Assembly (NCBI RefSeq): GCF_954871325.1 | Contig: NC_088775.1 | Location: forward strand, 45,175,561 to 45,239,560 | Source: Gordionus sp. m RMFG-2023 | Taxonomy: Eukaryota > Nematomorpha > Gordioida > Chordodea > Parachordodidae | Length of the DNA stretch: 64,000 nt | Direction: 5' to 3' | Translations under genes and position numbers: made by a program | Shown: positions 22,768-33,390 of the stretch, one piece after another | How the letters are laid out: every line of letters begins with the position of its first letter | Numbering within the stretch: position 1 is the stretch's first letter | The notes under the pieces: model-generated | Databases searched by the model: none | Told to the model about the DNA's origin: nothing | The model's input: only the letters and a program-made list of their open reading frames with translations

Positions 22768-23180
22768 ATTTATATATTGTAATTTTAACTTAGATGCAAT
22801 TTATTTATATACTTAATTATCAATACTGTTAACGCTACATCTACTTTCCAAAAAAAGTAGTTTCGGTACTGATACTTATTAACTACTTTCTCAAAAAAAC
22901 TTCCCGCTATCGCTGCAGCTGCTTTTTAAATGTAGTGTAACTATTTTAGTAGGTACTTTAAAATTATGTCTAAATATTTTTTTCTTAAGTAAGGGCTAGT
23001 AAATAAAATATTGCTTCCCCAATTATATTTTTTTTCATAACCGTAAATGAAGTCTTTATTAAAATTTGAACCAATCGATACCTTAAACATCTACCTATAA
23101 ATATATCTACTTTTATATTTTTTAAATATTTAATAATTTTTTCTCTAAAAAGTTTTAGTAAAATTCATTTTTTGAACCTA
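22768..23180. other. No gene seen; possible small repeat
   Basis: A+T-rich. Around 22830-22960 the phrases AAAGTAGTTTCGGTACTGAT and CGCTATCGCTGCAGCTGC, flanked by CTACATCTAC and AATGTAGTGTAAC, look like the end of a small transposon. Boundaries could not be fixed. Confidence 0.3.
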
Positions 23181-25040
23181 ATAGCCCCAAACCCGTAGTT
23201 AGTCGGATCATCGATGGGACTAGTTGATTCAATTGGTTTATTAGGCTTCTTATGAGACAAAAAAAATTCCAGATTTTAATATATAACTATGATGCTTTAT
23301 TTATATAATATTCTATTTACTATCACCACAAGAAATCAACTTTTAGAAAAACATCCGAGCCCCAAATACACTCCTCAAATACTGCCTATAATAAATTCAA
23401 AGATAAATATAACTCCCAGAGAAGCCTTAACCGCTATTAAATCTTTTCCAAACGATTCTGCTCTAGGGCTGGATTACCTTCGACCCTCATTTATTATTGA
23501 CCTCTTGTGTTAGACAGTTCCGAATTCCAACTTAATTCTTTAACGAAAATATTTAATCTTATTATCAACAGGAAATTACCACATAAGCTAGCACCAATAA
23601 TCTTTGGTACTCGACTAATTGTACTTGCAAAAGCTCAAAATCAAGTGCGCCCAATAGCTATTGAAATTTTCTATCGATGAACCATTTAAAAATTATTTGT
23701 AATCGACTCAAATCTACAATAACCTTAAGCTTAACTCCTTACCAAGTGGGGTTTGGAGTAAAAGGCTGTAAAGCTGCAATCCATTGCAGTCGACTAGTTT
23801 TAACCAACCTCAAACCTGAAGATTATATAGCAAAATTAGACATATCCAATGCCTTTAATTCAATTAATAGAAATCAAATGATCGATACTTTCTTGGAAAC
23901 ATTCCCTGACTACCACAATTACATCCATCTTAGCTATGGCATTCCTTCCTTACTCAAATTTAATGATTATATTATTAATTCTGCAGAAGACCTCCAACAG
24001 GGTGACCCATTAGGACCACTACTTTTTTGCTATACCCTTACCTAATAAGTGATATTGCTTTTTCATGCAAACCATGTTTGGTACCTTGACGATTGTACTA
24101 TATCGGGGACCATTTCTTCAATCCAGAATTGTCTAGATATAATTAACAAACACTTTGATGAACTTAATTTATCCTTAAATATAAACAAATGCGAAATTTA
24201 TCCTTCTCCGCCTCAAACAGACACCATATTAGATAACTTTAGACGGACACCCTTACAAGATTTCAGTATATTAGGAGCCCCATTGGGAGGTGCAGAGGGA
24301 GTTTTTAATTTTTTAAACAATCACCTTCAATCACTATTCCCCAAACTATCGATCTTAAAAAAATTACCCATCCATCAAGCATACTACATTCTCAAAAACG
24401 CCCTTTTATTACCACAAATTCAGTATTGTTTAAAAACTTCTGGTGCCTTCTCTTTTGAAATTCTTTTAAAAGAATATGAACAAAAAAAGATACCACAAAT
24501 GATGACAGAGTTATTAAACATCAAACTCGATTCTAACTCATGGCTTCAAGCAACTCTCCCTTGTTGGCTCCATCTAATAATTCCCATGATCACCTTAACA
24601 GAGCCGAATCTCTAAAAAATATAAAATCCTCACACCTAATGTGTGATAACCAATTTGTTCCAATAGCAGCTACATCAACCTGCTCTTTCGGACAAGCGGC
24701 TTTAGATCTAATCAAAAATATCCAAATCAATAAAAAATCATACCTTTCTTCATTTTACAAACTCAAGCAGAAAATCGCCGTATCTATAATTAGATCTAAT
24801 TATCAAATATTTAAAACATCATGGCCCGACCTCGCCATTTGATATTTCTTTTTTTTAATGTTTTTTCTTCTTCTTTTTATAAAAATATACATTTGTATTT
24901 TTTTTAACTTAAATTGATATATGACATATTTTATTATATTCTCTATATTTTAATGTTAATTTTTAAATAATTATATTTTATCATATTTGTATATGAATTT
25001 TAATAAAAAATTGAATTTAAAAAAAAAACAAATAAAATAA
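23180..25040 (+). mobile_element. LINE (non-LTR retrotransposon), 5'-truncated
   Basis: Contains a reverse transcriptase remnant (23289-24842), then a T/A-rich tail ending in an A-run near 25015-25040, without LTRs. No endonuclease or nucleic-acid-binding domain precedes the RT in the window, so the copy is 5'-truncated or decayed. Clade is uncertain: the block LIVLAKAQNQVRPIAIEI and the QQGDPLGPLLFC box recall lineages with a R2/NeSL-like RT. Confidence 0.75.
23289..24842 (+). pseudogene. LINE reverse transcriptase, broken
   Basis: Motifs in order: ALTAIKSFPNDSALGLDYLR, LAPIIFGTRLIVLAKAQNQV with RPIAIEI, GCKAAIHCSRLVLTNLKPED, YIAKLDISNAFNSINRNQMI (RT motif A, Asp), DLQQGDPLGPLLFC (motif B) and VWYLDDCTISG (motif C, a LDD in place of the usual F/YxDD). 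LNLSLNINKCEI (motif D) and LGAPLGG complete the fingers-palm-thumb, then a thumb-like domain to about 24842. Frames change near 23515, 23665, 24045 (stop) and 24560, so at least four breaks. The catalytic aspartates are still readable. It is a plain retrotransposon fossil rather than a host gene. Confidence 0.85.
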
Positions 25041-25044
25041 CAAT

Positions 25045-25155
25045 CTTTTTGGCAGAGAACCTATGCGCCCAACCTTTACATACTCTACATTGAAACCAAT
25101 CTTCAAAATTATGTAAATTTTTATAATCCTGTTTACATATAATACACACATCTTT
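25045..25155 (-). pseudogene. PHD-like zinc-finger remnant of a transposon protein
   Basis: The minus strand reads DVCIICKQDYKNLHNFEDW then FQCRVCKGWAHRFSA. The C-x2-C ... C-x2-C-x3-H spacing with an aromatic before the second pair is the small PHD-like finger found at the C terminus of several DNA-transposon proteins. Nothing upstream on the same strand extends it, so it is an orphan fragment. Confidence 0.45.
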
Positions 25156-25849
25156 TATTAATTATTTAATAATGTTTTTTTTCTATTTTTTATTGTTAAT
25201 AAATTTACTTAAAATTTATCTAATTCTATATTTAAATATATAACATCATTTGATTTTATTATCAAGCCAAAATTATAATTTGATAACTAAAATGTTCATA
25301 TCCAATAAAATGTATTAATTTGAATATAATATTATGTTGTCAATTAAAATAGATGTATATATAAATATTTGTTCGCTAGACCTAATTCATTTCAAATAAT
25401 TGATATTATTATCAGGCTAAAATTTATATGCTAAAATGTTCATATCTAATAAAATGTATTAATTTGTTATATTATATTGTCAATTAAAATACAGGCTCAT
25501 ACGCAGCGGGGGGGGGCATGGGGACAAATTCCCCCCCCCCCAAAGCCAAAAAATGCAGATGCCGGATTATATTTTCCAAAAATATTGTTGTTAATATTAA
25601 TTTAATTTGTTAATATTTATTCCTATCTCATATATATATTTAATTACATTTATTATCACATTCATCTACTAAGTTATTTTATCAATTAATTTCGATCTCA
25701 AGTTTTCCTTGGCCTAATTTACCTATTATTTTCAAATTTTAGTGTCGTATTATTTATCTAAATTTCTAGTCAAATAATAATTATCTCTGAAACTCCTTGT
25801 CCAACAGGGAGAAAGAAATTGCAAGCGTGTCCAACGAGATTGAGTCTCC

Positions 25850-26640
25850 GCCATCAAACAGTAACAGCTTTTATGAAGTTAGAAGAGCCGATTATTAATG
25901 CTATTACTGAAATATCATAATAGCTTAAAGAAATATTTCCTCAGAAGCAAGAAAATTATTGGATTTAATACTTATTCCAAATTTTTTTTCTCATTAGAAT
26001 GTATTATTTAGTTATACAACTATTTTATGTAATACTTTTCAAAAACATGACATTGACTTGATTAAGAAGATGAGAATAGCGGAGAGGATTTTATTAGAAC
26101 TCAAGGAAATTAGAGCTAATGTTGATGAAGAATTTCATATTTTATATGTTATTGTTGAGTCAAAAGCAGAGTTATACGTATTTAATATTTGTCCCCCTCG
26201 ACTTGCAGCAAGCAAGCTCATCGTCAAAACATTAATATAGGATCAGTAGAAGAGTATTATAAAACAAATGTCCCTCTCTTAGATACATTTATAACCCAAA
26301 TAAATGAATGGTTTTAATTCATCATGCAGCACTTACAAATCCGCAGATATTACTTCCACAAAAGCCTTTCCAACCTTTTTCAGATGGTGATAGAAAAAAA
26401 ATATATATTTGTTAGATTTTTATCATGAAGATGTTAAAATATTTTATTATGCCTTATTACTGAAAAACTATGATTAAAAGATTAACTATGGTTGATACAG
26501 TCCCAAAAAATACTATGGATGCTTTGCATTATTTCAAACACATTTTAGATTATATTCCCAGTAATAAAATGGTTATATATATTAGCAACTCTTTCCATTA
26601 GTAAACTAATGAGAGAACATTCTCTTTTTTAAGAAGAATA
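25850..26640 (+). pseudogene. hAT transposase of element B, decayed
   Basis: VTAFMKLEEPIINAITEIS, then IKKMRIAERILLELKEIRAN followed by VDEEFHILYVIVESKAELYV, then PKNTMDALHYFKHILDYIPS and TNERTFSFLRRI. These follow the C-terminal half of a ZMYM1-type hAT transposase and the hAT dimerisation signature. Many stops lie between. After the GC-rich insertion (26642-26941) the remaining C terminus is more decayed than in copy A. Confidence 0.75.
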
Positions 26641-26641
26641 A

Positions 26642-26941
26642 CAGAGCCCTGTAGAGGTACCATTTGCAGGGCACGGCCCAGATTTTTTTTAAAAATTTTT
26701 TTCGGCCCGGGTTTTTTAAAAAAAAGTAAAATAAATTATATTTATTTTTGATTTTTGTAGCTAATAATGGCGATTTCAAATATTTGGTTTTAAAATATAC
26801 AGCTCGGCCCGGATATTTTTTTTGAAAAAATTTTCAGGCCAAACCCGGGTGTTTTTTTTTAAAAAATTTCGGGCTCGGCCCGGATATGTTTAAAAAAATT
26901 AAAATACATTCCGACTCGGGGGCCGGGCCTGCAAGTCTCTG
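26642..26941. mobile_element. GC-rich small element (family G) inside hAT B
   Basis: Begins CAGAGCCCTGTAGAGGTACC and ends GCCTGCAAGTCTCTG. It is longer than the copy in hAT A, with several CGGCCCGG-type blocks separated by T and A runs. It occupies the same position within the transposase as in A. Confidence 0.6.
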
Positions 26942-27490
26942 AAATACATACCTATGAAATACAACTTCTGATGATTTGGATCTTTTGAACATCATAGGCA
27001 TTTAACGCCAAGCAAGGATAGATAATTGAAAAATTAGCTCAAAATATACAAAATAAAATTATTCCTAAGAAACTTTTTGTGTATTAATTTATATTTTCAA
27101 CATTTAAATTTTTTATACTTTATATATTTTAAAGGCTCAAAAAATTCAAATTTCACTTTTGGGTCATTTAAGTGATTCATATCATGGTTATATTCAATTT
27201 ATATTTTATAGTTCACATTTATTTTATAGTTTTTCAATGCCGGTTTATATATATAATTTTTTTGTAAATCACATTAATTTAAAATTGTGTATTAGAAAAG
27301 TTATTAGTCCTAATAAATTTATGCGTAGTATTTTTAATTAACAATAATATTTCTTAAAAAAATTTATTATCCCCCCCCCAGACCAAATTCCTGCGTACGC
27401 GCATGTTAAAATAGATATATATATAAATATTTGTTTGCTAGATATAATTAATTAATTGAACATATTATCAGCCTAAAATTTATATATTCA

Positions 27491-28381
27491 ATATGAGATA
27501 TCATTTTCATATAGTTTTATAGCTTCTTCATAATATTTTTTTAGTAAAATTTTCATATTTTGAATTTTGCATATATATTTGGGTACCATAATAATATAAT
27601 AAAAATTGATTGCTTGCATCGAGTAGCCACGATATTAACCTCAATGGTGGTAATATTACTAATTTGATCTTAACATATATTTAAGCATTATATATCAATC
27701 TGAAACTTTCCCAAATATTAAAATAGATATTTAACTTTTATATAATGTCCATTTTGTCATGTTTAACTTTTAATTTTATAATACAGTCTAATAATATTAA
27801 GTGAAAATATTGTAATTTTTACGTCAAAAACATGTCATCTCATAACAAATAAAAATTTAAATAGCGAAGTATTATAAATTACTTTCATCCCTAAATATGG
27901 ATATATAGATTTCTAATTTAGAACAAAATTTCAACTTTTAATCGTTACTGATTTTAAAATAAAATCATTTGAACCGACAAACCCCTTGCGCCGACTATTC
28001 ATGGTCTCCCCTACAATATAACATAATAAAAGATCGTTATAATAAAGGATTAATAAAATTTTAATGAATATCTTTGTATTTGCTTTTTAAGAGGAGCTGT
28101 CTATCAAAATTCTGGCAAATAACATATTTTTCTAACGATAATCCTTTGCTAGACTAAATAATCTCTCTACTGTAAGATAATGTAGAGCTGTTTTAAAAGA
28201 GGAAACTATTTAATTGTGGCATCTGATATGGATGATCTCAAAAAAGTTTCTTATATAATCAATATTATTTTTTTATTAACCTAATTAAAAATATCACTCA
28301 TTTTTTTTTAAATGTTGAGTTCGAAGATGATGAAATACATAGCACATGAGTTATATAGATTAATTTATTATGGGTTCTTCT
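27491..28381. other. A+T-rich; possible hAT C-terminal scrap at 28085-28205
   Basis: The only coding hint is minus-strand LHYLTVERLFSLAKDYR and then KNMLFARILIDSSS. This resembles the hAT C-terminal SVERLFS motif but is short and broken. Nothing else is recognisable. Confidence 0.35.
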
Positions 28382-29940
28382 TAGTGTTGTTAATCGGCTT
28401 AGCCGAGTCAGCTCGAACAGAGCTGACCCAAATTTCGGGTCGTTTTTTTCGACCTCGACCCGAGTCCAAGCCGAAAAAAACGACCTCGACCCAAAACATG
28501 GGTCGTTTTTTCGACTTCGACCTGAGTGCAAGCCGAAAAAACGACCTCGACCCAAAATATGGATCGTTTTTTTCGACTCAGAATTGAAGTTTGGTTGTTT
28601 TTTTCGACTCAGAATTGAAGTTTATTTTTTAAGGCAAATGTGTAAAAATATATTTTACAAACATGTTAAATTAAAATTTCAGTGAAGATGTACCATAGTG
28701 ACAATTGTCATAATCGTTATTTTGGACTTTTTTCTATTTTTTTTAGACTAATGGGTTGTAAACATGTTAAATTCAAATTTCAGTGAAGATGTACCTTAGG
28801 AAAGTGACATTTTTGAACTTTTTTGAATTATTTTAAGGCAAATGGGTAAAAATATATTTGTCATAATCGTCATTAAATTAAAATTTCATTGAAGATGTAC
28901 CATAGGAAAGTGACAATTGTCATAATCGTTATTTTTGAACTTTTTTCAATTTTTTTAAGGCAAATAGGTAAAAATATATTTTGTAAACATGTTAAATTAA
29001 AATTTCATTGAAGATGTACCATAGGAAAGTGACAATTGTCATAATCGTTATTTTTGAACTTTTTTCAATTTTTTTAAGGCAAATAGGTAAAAATATATTT
29101 TGTAAACATGTTAAATTAAAATTTCATTGAAGATGTACCATAGGAATGTGAAAATTGTCATAATTGTCATTTTTGAACTTTTTCAATTTTTTTAAGGCAA
29201 ATGGGTGACAATTGTCACTTTTCTATAGTACATCTTCACTGAAATTTTAATTTAACATGTTTACAAAATATATTTTTACCCATTTGCCTTAAAAAAATTA
29301 AAAAAAGTTTAAAAATGACGATTATGACAATTGTCACTTTCCTATGGTACATCTTCAATGAAATTTTAATTTAACATGTTTACAAAACATTTTTTTACCC
29401 ATTTGTCTAAAAAAAATTGAAGAAAGTTCAAAAATGACGATTATGACAATTGTCACTTTCCTATGGTACATCTTCACTGAAATTTTAATTAAACATGTTT
29501 GCAAAATATATTTTTAACCATTTGCCTTAAAAAAATTGAAAAAAGTTCAAAAATAACGATTATGACAAATGTCACTTTCCTATGGTACATCTTCACTGAA
29601 ATTTTAATTTAACATGTTTACAATATATATTTTTACCCATTTGCCTTAAAAAAATAGAAAAAGGTTCAAAAATGACGATTATGACAATTGTCACTTTCCT
29701 ATGGTACATCTTCACTGAAATTTTAATTTAACATGTTTGCATTTTACATATTTGCCTTAAAAAATTAACTTCAAGTCTGAGTGGAAAAAAACGACCAAAC
29801 TTCAAGTCTGAGTCGTAAAAAACGATCCAAACTTCAAGTTTGAGTCGAAAAAACGACCCATATTTTGGGTCGAGATCGTTTTTTTCGGCTTGGACTCGTC
29901 GAGGTCGAAAAAACGACCCGAACTTTGGGGAGAAGAACTT
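28382..29940. mobile_element. Fold-back element: about 1.5-kb palindrome with tandem repeats in both arms
   Basis: The left arm has a GC-rich block (28425-28620: repeats of CGACCCAAA, GGGTCGTTTTTTTCGACC and CAAGCCGAAAAAA). About five direct units of about 120 bp follow (AAGGCAAATGGGTAAAAATA, GATGTACCATAGGAAAGTGA, CAATTGTCATAATCG). At about 29205 the orientation flips, and five units of the same repeat run inverted to 29755, followed by the inverted GC-rich block to about 29935. The left end TAGTGTTGTTAATCGGC resembles the M1 MITE ends; the right end is not clear. There is no protein. Confidence 0.8.
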
Positions 29941-30881
29941 CTTCTCCAACCTTTAATTTTCTTAAAAAGGGCAGAAGCATAAAGGGGTCATCAATCATCA
30001 TTTCGACTTCAAAATTTAAATAAATGAATGTAAGAAATGAAAGGATTTGAATAAATTTAATTTTTTTTAAAAAATATATTCATTTTATTTTTTCAAATTA
30101 TAAATAAAATATTCATTAAGATATTATTTGATTTTTTTTAAAGTGTTTAAATTAATAATAATTTTAGCTATATCTTACTCGAAAAAAAATAAGCGCGCTA
30201 TTAATTAGCAACTTTTTTTTAGGTAAAAATAATGTCGCTTACCGATCACCGTTTAAAAACTGTAGCTGTGTATATACTTTAACAGCATTGTGAATTATAT
30301 ACCAATTTCTGTAAAATGAATGTTTGTTCTTATTATCGATTAAAAATAAAATATTTTCGAGCATATTATGCTCATCCTAATAGTAATTCAAAATTCTTTG
30401 CATTATAGCAAGGATATTTTTTATGGTAAATGGGATTAAAAGTTTTTAATATTTTAAATTTAATATTTGTAATAAGAATGGAATAATGAATAATATTAGA
30501 ATACAAATAATTTATTCGAATAATCCGAATTGATTCTGAAATATTATTCGAATAGTCCTTGATATTCTTGAATATTATTCGAAGTGAAATATTTCATTCG
30601 TAAAATGGCTAGCTGTATCGATAGCTCTGTTCTAACCAAATTTTTATATTTTGCGAATAAAGAATTTTTTATAGTGTGAACAAAGAATAATAGAATTTTA
30701 GCCGACTAGCAGAAATACTTTTTAATTCCAAATGATACCAGCCAGGTTTGAGATTTTGAGTGTGGCTGTTATTCCGTTGCTATCATGGATGCCTTTCGGA
30801 ATGTTAGAATGTCTGATTTGATTTCTATTTTAATGACGAATAAATTTTATTCATTATGCAAATTAAATTTATATTATAAGG
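29941..30881. other. A+T-rich, nothing recognised
   Basis: No open frame with family resemblance and no repeat end. A short readable stretch near 30775-30850 has no support as an exon. Confidence 0.5.
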
Positions 30882-31075
30882 TAGTGTTGTTAAAAGAGTC
30901 GATTTTTTTAAAAACGGCTAACTCATAGCCGGAAAATATTGCCTAAGCCTCGAGATTTCGCTAATAGATGTCCAAACCATTGTGCCATCTATGAACAAAA
31001 TCTTCAGCTTTGCTTAATATTATTCTAGATAAAATATTAAGTAGTTGATTTTAAAAATCGGCTCTAACAACTCTA
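30882..31075. mobile_element. MITE family M1, copy 2
   Basis: Starts TAGTGTTGTTAAAAGAG and ends GCTCTAACAACTCTA. Perfect 8-bp duplication TTATAAGG (30874-30881 and 31076-31083). 194 bp. Confidence 0.9.
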
Positions 31076-31083
31076 TTATAAGG

Positions 31084-31513
31084 TCTTAACCCACCCCCGC
31101 CATATTTTCTCTTAGGCTCTGTCAAATTGTTATTATATTTCCAGGCCCCAGCTCGGCTTTTAATTGAAAAATATAAATTAACATTTGTAATATACTGCGA
31201 AGAAAATAAGTCTATTCACGTATAATCCCAAGAAGAAGCCGGCCCATTTGCCATATAAATATAATAAGAGATATTCCATCAGGTCATTTATTCCCCTCTA
31301 GGGTTATGCCTGGTCTGTGGGTTCGAAGGTTAAGGGTATGTTTACCTTTGTTCAATCTTATGTGTTGTAGATAACCTCTGTTGAAATTTCGCACTAGAGA
31401 TGTTGGTACTCATTTAATACTACAGGCTGTATTGTGTAATTAGAAAATATTTTATTTATTGTTTATTTTAAAAAAAGGAAAGACAAAATTCTATTTTATT
31501 TTTTAGTCCAGAA
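31084..31513. other. No gene seen
   Basis: Less A+T-rich than its surroundings, with GGGTTCGAAGG at about 31319 reminiscent of an RNA polymerase III B box. No matching A box or tRNA fold was found. Confidence 0.4.
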
Positions 31514-33390
31514 TAGAGGCGGGCGCGGGCCTAATTTTTTATTCATAGCCCCCCCGCTCACGGTGGCAACAAAAAATTCACGCCCATTCTCAAAGTCAAT
31601 ATTTTGATTAACGCCTGTAAATTCACTGTATTTTTAATTTTTCAAAACTTTATTGCTCTAATTTTACACTTTTTTGAATTTATTTTATTTATTTCTCTAA
31701 TTCCGTAATCCATATTAATAACAAAAAATAAATACAATTTACAAATCGAAATTTTTTTAGAAAAAGAAGAATAACCATGCTTTTTTTATTTCAATTGTGT
31801 ACCCCTTTCCTCTAATAAACGATTGGCTACAGAAAATAACCTTTCACTAGAAGTGAACTTGCCGAGGCTGACAAAATTTTACTCGCTAATTTTCTCAAAA
31901 AAGGAAATAAATTTTCCTGCTTCCAAAATTTCAAAATATTGTCATTGTTATTTGTCTTATGAGCGATGAATGTTTTAAGTTCATCCTCATAGCTTTCATC
32001 GATGGATGTTGATGCTTCATCAGAATCATCTAGAAATTCTCTAAATGTTTTATTTCGATTTTTTTATGAGTGTAGGATGAATTAGGAAAGTTATAAATGA
32101 TATTTAGCATTGTCTTATCCTTTTTCTTCTTCTATTAAAAACTTAAGGCTTTTGAAATTCGGATCTCGAATTAAGCCTACCTTATTATATAGTGGCTGCA
32201 TAATAAATCTTTTTTAAAAATATACTTGTCCTGTTTTTTAAGGTTTTGATTGTTATTGTATCACTTTTATAAGGTTGACAAAATTTTACTAAATTTTGTT
32301 TCCACAGATAAAGTTCATTTATCAGATTATCCGAGCATACTTTAAATATTGATAAAAATTTATCTAACTCGTGTATGATGTTGATATCAATTGTGGCTAA
32401 TCTATTTAATTCTTGCTTGATAAGCAAGCACACCTGTATTTCAAAATATGATTTTAAGAAACTCTGTATCATGATATATGCAGAGTTCCATCTCGTCATT
32501 ACATCTTCCTTTAGTTTGCTATTAGCTGTAGATTTTTGAAATATAGTACTATTTTTTTATACCATATTTATTTTAAGGCTATTTCAGGTAAACAATTGTC
32601 AAAAATATAATGTATAATATATAATATATGGCATATATATGATAGCCTTTCGTCATCTTTGAATGTACTTATAAGATTTGCACCGTTATCAATCACAACT
32701 ATATATTTTTTAAAATAATTTTCTACTTATTTGAATTTTTTGAAAATTAAATTGATTACACATTTAATATTGATTTCTGTTTTTTTTCATCCATTTCTCT
32801 TGAGGCCAAAACAAATCTTTTTAATTCAAAATCCTTTTTGCTAATATGTCCTGTAATGGTTAAAAATTTTGATTTATAGTCATCTGTCTATAAATCGGTG
32901 GTTATGGCCTAGTAATCGTTATTGATCATGCTTTTAATCTTAATTTTAATTTCATCGTATATTTTTGGAGATATAATATTCATGAGAGTTTTTTGGGCTC
33001 AAAAGTATATCTTTTATATTTTGTTGTCCATATGTTACACCAACATTTATTAACTCATGACCTAGCTTGTAAAATCCTTCAAAACATCTCAACATAAAAA
33101 GAAAGTAGAACTAGCGGCATTATACCGGATGTTGCTTCTAAAATGCGGAAGATTTTTATTTTTAAAAATTCTTTATTTAAAAAAGAACTAAATTAAATTA
33201 GTAATATATATTATAATTATAAAATTGTAGATTTATATTTATAAAAAAAACAATTTTAAAAATTAAAATTTCCATGATTCGCGGGAAATTTATGTACACA
33301 ATAATTGAAATTTATTTACACTCACGCCATGACTCACTATGACACGATGGGTCATGGGCAATTTAACCCCCCCCCCTACGCCCACCTATA
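31514..33390 (-). mobile_element. hAT transposon 'C', 1,877 bp, old
   Basis: Inverted ends TAGAGGCGGGCG (left) and TATAGGTGGGCG (right, reversed), with C/G runs just inside. Flanks GTCCAGAA and GTCATGAC agree at five of eight positions, so the target duplication is decayed. It carries a minus-strand transposase remnant. Confidence 0.75.
31795..32740 (-). pseudogene. hAT transposase of element C, decayed
   Basis: Minus-strand motifs: VVIDNGANLISTF (TDNGAN motif), MTRWNSAYIMIQSFLKSYFE (TRWNS motif), a 104-residue open stretch to KKIYYAATI, and near the C terminus SSERLFSVANRLLEERGTQL (dimerisation domain, SERLFS). The order is as in hobo/Hermes-like hAT transposases. The N-terminal BED part is not evident; stops and shifts separate the blocks. 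Confidence 0.75.

Larger units (their letters stand above)
25492..27405 (+). mobile_element. hAT transposon 'B' (ZMYM1-like), 1,914 bp
   Basis: Ends CAGGCTCATACGCAGC and, reversed, CATGCGCGTACGCAGG. Perfect 8-bp duplication TTAAAATA (25484-25491 and 27406-27413). Poly-G or poly-C runs stand next to both ends. Inverted relative to element A and about 6 kb from it. Confidence 0.9.
25262..27490. repeat. Tandem repeat of about 145 bp, split by hAT B
   Basis: AAAATGTTCATATCCAATAA and AAAATGTTCATATCTAATAA start units 145 bp apart (about 25289 and 25434). The sequence after hAT B (27414-27490: ATATATAAATATTTGTTTGC) continues the unit seen at 25358. hAT B was thus inserted in a short array of two to three units. 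Confidence 0.6.

Noticed and set aside
28298-28587. Overlapping open frames with repeated RPRPESKPKKTTS-like phrases
   Set aside because: They are readings of the GC-rich repeats of the fold-back element; both strands read alike because the region is palindromic.
31319-31335. RNA polymerase III B box (GGGTTCGAAGG)
   Set aside because: No A box at the right distance and no foldable RNA.
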